This document shows, piece by piece, positions 1-5,456 of a stretch of DNA of 5,582 nt. Location: positions 1 to 5,582 of the forward strand of contig JAGACN010000127.1 in NCBI GenBank assembly GCA_017614095.1. The letters are read 5' to 3'. This DNA comes from Clostridia bacterium. Lineage in GTDB: Bacteria; Bacillota_A; Clostridia; Oscillospirales; CAG-382. Below the pieces are notes generated by a model. It did not search any database and had not been told where the DNA came from. It was given only the letters and a program-made list of their open reading frames with translations. Made by a program: the position numbers and the translations under genes. Positions within the stretch are counted from its first letter, which is position 1, and the number at the start of each line of letters is the position of its first letter.

Positions 1-93
1 GCCTCCTCGCCCGGTTCGGCCCGGGAGAACGCCGTTTTCATCGACCGGCTGGTGCTGGCCGCTCCCGCGTCCGGCGGACCGTTCGGCAGATGA
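1..93 (+). CDS. C-terminal tail of an unidentified protein (5' end outside window)
   Basis: Frame 1 is open from the window edge to a TGA at 91-93 and encodes 30 residues. The stretch ENAVFIDRLVLAAP reads like the last beta-strand of a beta-sandwich domain, as at the ends of many carbohydrate-binding or glycosidase accessory domains, followed by a short Gly/Pro tail. Frame 2 is also open here and runs on for hundreds of bases, but its translation looks random and it crosses the promoter region. The family cannot be named from 30 residues. The gene runs in the same direction as the following operon and is separated from it by 134 nt that contain a promoter, so it is probably a separate transcription unit. 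Its existence is moderately supported; any function is a guess. Confidence 0.5.
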   Translation, partial: ASSPGSARENAVFIDRLVLAAPASGGPFGR

Positions 94-117
94 AAAGTGC
101 GCATTATCTTGTGTTGT

Positions 118-162
118 AACTCTTTTGAAACAAATAAGATGTTTTTGTTTCAAAAAAGAGTT
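118..162. repeat. AT-rich inverted repeat, candidate operator or weak terminator
   Basis: TTTTGAAACAAA at 123-134 is mirrored exactly by TTTGTTTCAAAA at 144-155, with a 9-nt centre. Allowing two extra A's at 156-157, the pairing continues with AACTC (118-122) against GAGTT (158-162). The arms contain GAAAC/GTTTC half-sites of the kind seen in LacI-family operators, although here they are 15 nt apart rather than abutting. It lies just upstream of the promoter of the regulator gene, which suits a regulatory site. As RNA it could also form a weak, AT-only hairpin for the gene ending at 93, but the nearest T-run (170-175) is displaced from the stem, so a terminator is the less likely reading. Confidence 0.55.
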
Positions 163-171
163 GTGCACATT

Positions 172-181
172 TTTTGCAAAA
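172..181. promoter_or_regulatory. 10-bp perfect palindrome over the -35 box, possible autoregulatory operator
   Basis: TTTTGCAAAA is a perfect palindrome and contains the -35 hexamer of the promoter at 174-202. A regulator bound here would block RNA polymerase. A short palindrome with a central GC or CG step suits a LacI-type DNA-binding head such as the one encoded by the next gene. Binding by that protein is inferred from position only; a 10-bp AT-rich palindrome can also occur by chance. Confidence 0.35.
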
Positions 182-202
182 CGGCTCCCTGTTGTCTATA
201 TT
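174..202 (+). promoter_or_regulatory. Sigma-70/sigma-A type promoter of the regulator-GH127 operon
   Basis: The -35 TTGCAA (174-179) matches TTGACA at 4 of 6 positions, and the -10 TATATT (197-202) matches TATAAT at 5 of 6, with the preferred 17-nt spacer. Transcription would start near 209, leaving a leader of about 19 nt with the AGGGAGG ribosome binding site at 215-221. It is the only good promoter seen upstream of the three-gene operon, and it rules out a coding start at 174. Confidence 0.65.
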
Positions 203-227
203 AAAGGACAGGGAAGGGAGGGACCGC

Positions 228-962
228 ATGCCGAAGAAAATGACCGCTTCCGATATCGCGCGTCTGGCGGGTGTCAGCCGTTCCACAGTGTCGCGGGCGC
301 TCAATCCGGACACGTGCTGGCGCATCAGCCGGGAAAAATGCGAAGAGATCCGGGCGCTGTGCCGCAAATACGGCGTCATGCCCTCCCGGGCGGCGCGGCC
401 GGACCGGTTGAAGCCCACGCGGCGCATCGCCCTGGTGCTGGGGGCCATGGAGCGGGATCTGGGCAAGCCCGAATCCGGCGCCATGATCCGCAGGATGTGC
501 GACATCCTTCAGGGGAGCGGCTGCACGCTCGAATTGATTCGGGCGGACCACCGGCCGGGACGGCTCGCGCCCCACATCCGGCGGATCCTCGACTCCAACA
601 CCGCCGACGTCTACATCGCGGGCGGGATGGTCCGGTCTCCGTCCTTTTCCGTCGTGGGCAGCTTCACGTCCGAGTTCTTCAAGGATTTCCACGCGGACAT
701 CGCGTTCTTTTCCTGCACCTCCTACCGGGCCGCCTACGGCTGCTTCGAAAGCAGCAAGGCGGAAGTCCCGCCGAAGAAGACCATCGTCAGCAACGCCGAC
801 AAGAGCGTGCTGCTGGTCGACAGTTCGAAGTTGGAGGCGCCCGCCGCGTTCGCTTCCGTCGGCAATTCCGAGATCGTATGGATGATTACCGACAAAGGCA
901 TCTCGGAAGAGGAACGCGAAGCCGTCACGAAGAAAAACGTCCGGCTCCTCGTCGTCGACTGA
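228..962 (+). CDS. Chimeric transcriptional regulator: LacI-type HTH head with DeoR-type sensor tail
   Basis: A 244-residue probable sugar-responsive repressor. Residues 5-57 form a clear LacI-family DNA-binding head: helix-turn-helix around SDIARLAGVSRSTVSRALN (8-26), then a hinge-helix region around Y48-R57. Residues 64-107 look like the first strand-helix-strand of a LacI periplasmic-binding-type domain. From about 127 the sequence instead follows the DeoR C-terminal sensor (DeoRC): IAGG (130-133), SFSVVG (139-144), HADIAFFS (155-162), E179 with K183/K184, the DSSK signature (198-201) and ITD (220-222). LacI proteins are usually about 330-340 residues and DeoR proteins about 250, so the length is DeoR-like. 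DeoRC domains bind phosphorylated sugars, so the effector is probably a sugar phosphate, perhaps from arabinose metabolism (inference). The start at ATG 228 is set by AGGGAGG at 215-221; an ATG at 174 would lie inside the promoter. It is the first gene of the operon, consistent with autoregulation. No frameshift is evident. Confidence 0.85.
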   Translation: MPKKMTASDIARLAGVSRSTVSRALNPDTCWRISREKCEEIRALCRKYGVMPSRAARPDRLKPTRRIALVLGAMERDLGKPESGAMIRRMCDILQGSGCTLELIRADHRPGRLAPHIRRILDSNTADVYIAGGMVRSPSFSVVGSFTSEFFKDFHADIAFFSCTSYRAAYGCFESSKAEVPPKKTIVSNADKSVLLVDSSKLEAPAAFASVGNSEIVWMITDKGISEEEREAVTKKNVRLLVVD

Positions 963-967
963 GGAGG
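961..967 (+). promoter_or_regulatory. Ribosome binding site overlapping the regulator stop codon
   Basis: GAGGAGG starts inside the TGA stop (960-962) of the regulator gene and lies 5 nt before the ATG at 973. This fixes the start of the GH127-like gene and suggests translational coupling: ribosomes finishing the regulator free or occupy the site for the enzyme. Confidence 0.8.
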
Positions 968-972
968 CGCGC

Positions 973-2682
973 ATGCGGTACATCACCGAACCCGTTTACG
1001 CCTCGTTCGGAGGCGATCCCGTCCGGCTGGCGGAAAACGTCACCCGGAACTGGCTGATCGGATTACGGGAATCCAACCCGGCGTTGCTGGATATGTTCGC
1101 TTACGACGACGATTGCTGCGTCCGCGACAAACTGTCCTGGTCCGGCGAATATCCCGGAAAATACATCACGTCCTGCTGCGCGGTCTACCGGCTGACGGGC
1201 AACCGGAAGCTGCTGGCCGAAGTCGTCCGGGTCGCCGACGAACTGATCTCCTACCAGAAAGAGAACGGCTATCTCGGCATCTGGGGCAGGGACTACCAGC
1301 TGACCGGGTTCGGCCGCTTCGTCCGGGAAGGCGGTTTCGACGTCCGGAAGGATACCTGGGACGCCTGGTCGCACTACCATATCATAATCGGCTTGATCCG
1401 TCTGTATGACATTACGCGGAACGAAGCCTATTTCGGCAGCGTCCTCAAAATAGCCGACCTGTTCTGCCGGACCTTCTACGGACAGTCCGGTCTCCGGCTC
1501 GGAGATACGGGCTGCCTGTTTGCCAACCTCGCGCCGATCCACGCGATGGCGATGCTCTACAACCGGACGGGCGAACGGAAATATCTGGATTTCGCACTCG
1601 AAGCGGAGAAAGACATCGGTCATCCGGACGCCATCGATTTCATCGGGAACGCGCTCGCCGGCCGGGAATACTGGCAATGCCGGGGCGTGCCACGGTGGGA
1701 ATACATCCATGCGGTCGAAGCGCTCGCCGAACTGTACATCGCGACGGGAGACGACAAATACAAGACCGTCTTTACGGACATCTGGCGCTCCATTCAGCGA
1801 ACGGACGTCCACAATACTGGTGCTTTTTCCACGTTCGAGCAGGCCATGGGCACTCCGTACATCTTCGACCGCGCCATCGAGACCTGCTGCGTCGTCGCGC
1901 ATACCGCGCTGACCATCGATATGCTCGCCCTCACGAACGACCCGGCCGCGGCGGACCAGCTGGAAAAGGCGCTGTACAACACGACGTTCGGGTCCTTCAA
2001 CCCGACCGGCCGGTGGTCCACCTACAATACCCCGATGATGGGATACAAGCGGTCGAATTCCGCAGAGATCCAGTTCCAGTGCAAACCCGGAGCGCCGGAT
2101 CTGAACTGCTGCTCGGTCAACGCGCCGCGGCCTTTGGGAGAAATCGCCGAATGGGCATACCGGACGGACGGCGATCGCCTGTTCGTCAACTACTACGGCC
2201 AATCCGAAGCGGACTGGAACGGTCTGACCGTCTCGCAGCGGACCGGATACCCCTATGCGGACCGCGTGCGGATAAGGGTCACCGGAAAAGGGACGCTCAT
2301 GCTCCGCGTTCCCGCGTGGTCCGCGCATACGCGGATCCGCGTGAACGGGAAATGGTTCTACCCGCAGCCCGGTTATTTCCCGGTCGACTGCAGGGACGAA
2401 ACGAGCATCCTGCTGAATTTCGATTTCACGCCGAGGATCGAATACGGGCACGAGCAACTGGAAGGCAAACGGTGCGTACGGATCGGGCCGGTCCTGATCT
2501 GTCACGACGCTTCGATCGCCGGCGGAAGCCCGGAAGCCGTATTCGGCGGAAACCTTTCCGTCGCCATCCGGCGGAAACATCCCGGCGCGCTGTACGACAT
2601 CCGATCCGACGCCGGAAGCGTCACCCTGTGCGATTTGATCCTCGCCGGAAACGGCGGTTCCTATTACACGACCTGGTTTTAA
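973..2682 (+). CDS. GH127/DUF1680-type glycoside hydrolase, probable beta-L-arabinofuranosidase
   Basis: A 569-residue protein with no signal peptide, so probably cytoplasmic. The N-terminal two thirds is an (alpha/alpha)-barrel of the DUF1680 type: WSGEYPGKY (56-64), QKENGYLG (95-102) and E303-T-C305 with the doublet C379-C380 in LNCCSVNAPR. In the family model HypBA1 of Bifidobacterium longum, Glu338, Cys340, Cys417 and Cys418 bind zinc and Cys417 is the nucleophile; E303, C305, C379 and C380 match them. The acid/base Glu322 probably corresponds to E289 in STFEQAMG, 14 instead of 16 residues before E303. Residues from about 390 resemble the C-terminal beta-sandwich. It is shorter than HypBA1 (658 residues). 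Family members release L-arabinofuranose from glycans, though some DUF1680 groups act on other sugars, so the exact substrate is open. It sits between the regulator (10-nt gap) and an exported binding protein (13-nt gap). Confidence 0.88.
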   Translation: MRYITEPVYASFGGDPVRLAENVTRNWLIGLRESNPALLDMFAYDDDCCVRDKLSWSGEYPGKYITSCCAVYRLTGNRKLLAEVVRVADELISYQKENGYLGIWGRDYQLTGFGRFVREGGFDVRKDTWDAWSHYHIIIGLIRLYDITRNEAYFGSVLKIADLFCRTFYGQSGLRLGDTGCLFANLAPIHAMAMLYNRTGERKYLDFALEAEKDIGHPDAIDFIGNALAGREYWQCRGVPRWEYIHAVEALAELYIATGDDKYKTVFTDIWRSIQRTDVHNTGAFSTFEQAMGTPYIFDRAIETCCVVAHTALTIDMLALTNDPAAADQLEKALYNTTFGSFNPTGRWSTYNTPMMGYKRSNSAEIQFQCKPGAPDLNCCSVNAPRPLGEIAEWAYRTDGDRLFVNYYGQSEADWNGLTVSQRTGYPYADRVRIRVTGKGTLMLRVPAWSAHTRIRVNGKWFYPQPGYFPVDCRDETSILLNFDFTPRIEYGHEQLEGKRCVRIGPVLICHDASIAGGSPEAVFGGNLSVAIRRKHPGALYDIRSDAGSVTLCDLILAGNGGSYYTTWF

Positions 2683-2695
2683 GGAGAAAAAGGCT

Positions 2696-4396
2696 ATGAA
2701 AAAAGCGAAAGCGATCCTTTCTTTACTGCTGATCCTGTGTCTGTCCGGAGCGTTTGCCTGCGCCAATCCCCCGGAAGACAGCAGCCTGCCGTCCGCCGAA
2801 CCGGCAGAGCATTCGGTCTCCGAATCTTCCGTCCCGGAACCCGTTTCCGAACCCGAGAGTGATAATCCGGAGTCCGACCTCCCCGATCCGGCATCCGGAT
2901 CCGATGAACCGCAGTCTACCGCCGAGCCGGAACCGTCCGAACCCGCGTCGGAATCCGACGAGTCCGATTTGCCCGACGTTTCCAAACCGGCCGAAAGTGC
3001 CGAAGCTTCTCAGCCGGCAGACGAGTCCGCCCCTCCGGAACAGTCCGGAAAGGCCGGCGAAAGCGAACCGGAGCCCGATCCGAAAACGATCGACCGGTCC
3101 GGATCCCGGATCCTGGTGTCCGAAGGCTGCTCCTATACGGCCACCGGAGAGAAGCATTATATGTACGCTGATGACGGCACCCATCTCACGGACGGCAAAT
3201 TCGGCGGCGACGTCGGATACGGCTGGACGGCGGATACGCGCGGCGAATTCGTCGTCGACCTCGGGAAGACCGTGGACGGACTGGCGGATTTCACCATCAT
3301 GCTCGCGTCGGATACCTGGGGCCTGGTTCCGCCCACCAAAGCGGAATACAGCCTGTCGGACGACGGCAGCAGCTGGACGGATATCGGAACAGTCGAAGGG
3401 GACGCGGTCGTCAAGCAGCCCGCCTGGGACGCGTGGAATTACTACTATTTCCCGCTGGAACTGGAGCGCGCGGCCTCCGGCCGGTACGTCCGCATCGTGC
3501 TGACGGGGAGCCAGATGGGATTCGTATGGGCCCACGAGATCGGCGTATGGACCTATGAATCGGAAGAATCCCGTGAACTGCACGCGTTCAAGGGGACCGA
3601 GCGGATCTCGAACCTCACCTTCACCAACCGGGACGACAACTCCATGGGAGACATGTACGCCCCCGGATACTGCGTCTACTCGAAAACGGGATACAACAAA
3701 GGCGAATTCTGCTTCGAACTGTCCCAGGTCGACGCCGCCAACCGCGGAAGCAAAAAAGGCCACGTGACCTGCTACGTGTTCCTCGGCATCGGCGTCAACA
3801 ACGACGCCGGCTACTGGATGAACTGCTGCGACGCCGGGTTCGCCTATGACGGAGACAACTCCGGCTGGCACCTTTTCTGGGCAACGGCCACGGACGAGAA
3901 CGGCAAGCGCGGATGGAACGCGGATTCCAAAGCGCTCAATCCCAAACACGACTACAAACTGGTGCTGGACTCCTCCAAAAAGAACGGCAAAGCGACCGTC
4001 ACCGCCATCGATCTGTACGACAATTCCGTCGCGGACAGCCTGGAATTCGATCTCTGGGGCTCCAAAGCGGACGGCAGCAACACCTACTACCTGACGGACA
4101 TCGCCATCGACTGGGCGGACGCGGAAACGCTGGTCGATACGAAAGGCAATCCGACCACCGAAGACAACTGGGTGGAGATCACGCTGGCGAACATGGGACA
4201 GGGCATCCATCTGAAAAACGTCCGGCTGTACGGCATCGCCCTGTACGCCGGCGGAAAAAAGCAGACCTGGAAAAAGGACATGACCGACCACCGCGGTATC
4301 TGGTCGGACGCGCAAGACCCGATCACCGTCGAAACGACCGTCGTTCACCACATCAAAGCCGATTCCGAGTACATCGTGGACCTCGACCTCGGCTGA
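2696..4396 (+). CDS. Exported multidomain protein with F5/8 type C domain, probable surface glycan-binding protein
   Basis: A 566-residue exported protein. Residues 1-21 form a signal peptide (KKAK, then hydrophobic AILSLLLILCLSGAFA). C22 could be a lipid-anchored Cys, but A19-F20-A21 is a weak lipobox and an equally good AxA signal peptidase I site. Residues 24-131 are an acidic Ser/Pro/Glu/Asp linker, suited to spanning the cell wall. Residues 138-287 resemble an F5/8 type C (discoidin, CBM32-like) domain: LTDGKFGG, a FVVDLGK strand, KAEYSLSDDGSSW, GRYVRIVLTG and a closing EIGVW. Residues 298-566 look all-beta, rich in aromatic residues and Cys (including NCC); I do not recognise this region. 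No catalytic motif is visible, so a binding role is more likely than an enzymatic one. The start is fixed by AAGGAG at 2681-2686, which overlaps the previous stop, 9 nt before the ATG. Linkage to the GH127-like gene suggests it binds an arabinose-containing glycan (inference). Confidence 0.82.
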   Translation: MKKAKAILSLLLILCLSGAFACANPPEDSSLPSAEPAEHSVSESSVPEPVSEPESDNPESDLPDPASGSDEPQSTAEPEPSEPASESDESDLPDVSKPAESAEASQPADESAPPEQSGKAGESEPEPDPKTIDRSGSRILVSEGCSYTATGEKHYMYADDGTHLTDGKFGGDVGYGWTADTRGEFVVDLGKTVDGLADFTIMLASDTWGLVPPTKAEYSLSDDGSSWTDIGTVEGDAVVKQPAWDAWNYYYFPLELERAASGRYVRIVLTGSQMGFVWAHEIGVWTYESEESRELHAFKGTERISNLTFTNRDDNSMGDMYAPGYCVYSKTGYNKGEFCFELSQVDAANRGSKKGHVTCYVFLGIGVNNDAGYWMNCCDAGFAYDGDNSGWHLFWATATDENGKRGWNADSKALNPKHDYKLVLDSSKKNGKATVTAIDLYDNSVADSLEFDLWGSKADGSNTYYLTDIAIDWADAETLVDTKGNPTTEDNWVEITLANMGQGIHLKNVRLYGIALYAGGKKQTWKKDMTDHRGIWSDAQDPITVETTVVHHIKADSEYIVDLDLG

Positions 4397-4413
4397 CCGT
4401 CCCTCACAGAAAC

Positions 4414-4464
4414 AAAAACCGTCCGGACATCCGAACAGAAATCGGGTCTCCGGGCGGTCTTTTT
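4414..4464. terminator. Bidirectional intrinsic terminator between convergent genes
   Basis: ACCGTCCGGA (4418-4427) pairs with TCCGGGCGGT (4449-4458), with one G-U pair in the + strand RNA. An inner stem ATCCGA (4429-4434) with TCGGGT (4442-4447) closes a 7-nt loop. On the + strand the hairpin is followed by C and TTTTT (4460-4464); on the minus strand the A-run at 4414-4418 gives TTTTT after the stem. It therefore ends both the operon (stop at 4396) and the minus-strand hydrolase gene (stop at 4487-4489). Confidence 0.85.
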
Positions 4465-4486
4465 CACAACTGTTTTTCACGCCGGG

Positions 4487-5260
4487 CTACAATCCCCTTT
4501 CGGCGAGTTCCGCGCACAGCTTCGCGTAGAAATCGATCACTTTCTTCCGTGTTTTTCTGCCTGCCCAGAAATCGACGAGATCCAGGTGGCCGACGGATCC
4601 CTCGATGCAGACGCCGCAGTATTCGCCATACGCGGCCGATGCGTGCGAAACGAATCCGTCCGTTTCGCATTCTTCCGTGCCGGCCCCTTTTTTCCGGCGG
4701 GTCGCCGAGAAACTCCGGCACAAAACGCCGGAGACCGGTCCTGGAACGGGCCCCCTATCTTCTTTATCGGCTATTTGCCGGCATGCTGCGAGCGCATCCG
4801 GATGCCGGTCGCCGGCGATTTTGTACAAGACGTTCATGTTCCAACAGAAAAACCGGACCATCCAGCGGGGAAGATCCAGAAAACCGGACGCGATCGGGGA
4901 CCCTCTGTGCGGCGTGCACAGGGTCGTCAGCGAAGCGACCAAGTGCGAGCCTCCGAGCGATTCGATCAGATACCGCGCATCCAGCCCGCCCTTCGAATAG
5001 GCGATGAGATTGACCTTTCCGCAGCCGTCTTTCCGCACGATCTCCGCGAGCTGTTCTTTCAGCATGGCCGCGTTGTTCTCGACCGTTCCGACGCCGTCCA
5101 CTTTGACCACACGGGCGTCATACCCCATCCGTCTCAATTCCCGGTCGATCCGTCCGAACGGACGCAAAAACAAGAACTTCCGGATGATTGCTCCGGGAAC
5201 GAGCAGCAGAGGATATTTGGTTTTGAGGATTGCCGCTTCGGCCTCACGCACGTTCGCCAT
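4487..5260 (-). CDS. Alpha/beta-hydrolase, lipase/esterase type
   Basis: A 257-residue hydrolase that probably cleaves ester bonds of lipids or other acyl esters. PLLLVPG (17-23) is the usual N-terminal strand and oxyanion-loop motif. The nucleophile elbow is A87-Y-S89-K-G91, followed by GLDARYLIE, as in bacterial triacylglycerol-lipase relatives. TPHRGSPIA (116-124) is the family's conserved loop. The likely triad is S89, D201 (ETDGFVS, where relatives have NDG-V) and H225 (VGHLDLVDF). Residues 165-200 are Arg/Lys- and Gly/Pro-rich and poorly conserved, but the frame stays open and the motifs resume in the same frame, so I see no frameshift. There is no signal peptide, suggesting an intracellular enzyme. 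The start at ATG 5260-5258 is supported by GGAAAG 7 nt upstream and a promoter 62-91 nt upstream; extending the frame to 5578 would run through that promoter and the divergent gene. It converges on the operon and shows no obvious link to it; the substrate is unknown. Confidence 0.82.
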   Translation of the reverse strand: MANVREAEAAILKTKYPLLLVPGAIIRKFLFLRPFGRIDRELRRMGYDARVVKVDGVGTVENNAAMLKEQLAEIVRKDGCGKVNLIAYSKGGLDARYLIESLGGSHLVASLTTLCTPHRGSPIASGFLDLPRWMVRFFCWNMNVLYKIAGDRHPDALAACRQIADKEDRGPVPGPVSGVLCRSFSATRRKKGAGTEECETDGFVSHASAAYGEYCGVCIEGSVGHLDLVDFWAGRKTRKKVIDFYAKLCAELAERGL

Positions 5261-5322
5261 CTCCGATCTTTCCGTTCTCGGCCGCAGTCTGCCGCCGGAC
5301 AGGGTTCCTTCTCTTTTCGCCC

Positions 5323-5351
5323 ATTCTATACCAACGGGAGGGTTTTGGCAA
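5323..5351 (-). promoter_or_regulatory. Promoter of the minus-strand hydrolase gene
   Basis: Read on the minus strand, TTGCCA (5351-5346) and TAGAAT (5328-5323) are separated by 17 nt; the hexamers match consensus at 4 and 5 positions. Transcription would start near 5316, giving a leader of about 56 nt before the ATG at 5260. This supports the downstream start for the hydrolase. Confidence 0.6.
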
Positions 5352-5365
5352 GAACTTTTTGGTAT
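5328..5365. repeat. Inverted repeat between divergent promoters, possible operator
   Basis: ATACCAA (5328-5334) and TTGGTAT (5359-5365) are exact reverse complements with 24 nt between them. One arm touches the -10 box of the minus-strand promoter; the other lies between the two -35 boxes. The position would allow one regulator to act on both genes. With 7-bp arms, chance is a real alternative. Confidence 0.35.
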
Positions 5366-5371
5366 GGATGC

Positions 5372-5400
5372 TTGACGATTCCGGACGCGCGTGCTACAAT
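5372..5400 (+). promoter_or_regulatory. Strong promoter of the lipoprotein gene
   Basis: TTGACG (5372-5377) and TACAAT (5395-5400) each match consensus at 5 of 6 positions with a 17-nt spacer, and TGC directly before the -10 makes an extended -10 element. Transcription would start near 5407, about 50 nt before the ATG at 5457. It is the best promoter in the window, and its -35 box is 20 bp from that of the divergent hydrolase promoter. Confidence 0.75.
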
Positions 5401-5456
5401 ACGGTCGCACAAACGATGCGGCATCCGCCGCGGAATACGTTCTTGAGGTTTTGATC

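Noticed and set aside
118..175. Intrinsic terminator for the gene ending at 93
   Set aside because: The stem is AT-only with a bulge, and the T-run begins 8 nt after the stem, so it does not meet the usual pattern; it was kept only as an inverted repeat.
174..227. Upstream ATG extending the regulator by 18 residues
   Set aside because: It lies on the -35 box, upstream of the predicted transcription start, and has no Shine-Dalgarno sequence, while the ATG at 228 has AGGGAGG at ideal distance.
125..1057. 310-residue + strand frame overlapping the regulator
   Set aside because: It is an out-of-frame shadow, rich in Arg, Gly and His, without domains. The regulator frame has HTH and DeoRC motifs and a ribosome binding site.
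1063..2985. 640-residue open frame on the minus strand
   Set aside because: It lies antisense to the GH127-like gene and runs into the linker region of the next one. Its translation is rich in Arg, Gly, Asp and Val without motifs, and the frame is open only because of GC-rich codon usage on the real strand.
2723..4480. 585-residue open frame on the minus strand
   Set aside because: It is antisense to the exported protein; its translation is repetitive FGRFR/VGGV-type low complexity, it begins inside the terminator region, and it has no ribosome binding site.
4655..4770. Possible frameshift in the hydrolase gene around residues 165-200
   Set aside because: The other two frames give no family-like sequence there, and the expected TDG and His motifs resume in the same frame, so divergence or an insertion is the simpler reading.
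4586..5446. Open + strand frames (also 4605-5000 and 5004-5375) across the hydrolase gene
   Set aside because: They are antisense to a gene with a recognisable catalytic triad, carry no motifs, and run into the promoter region.
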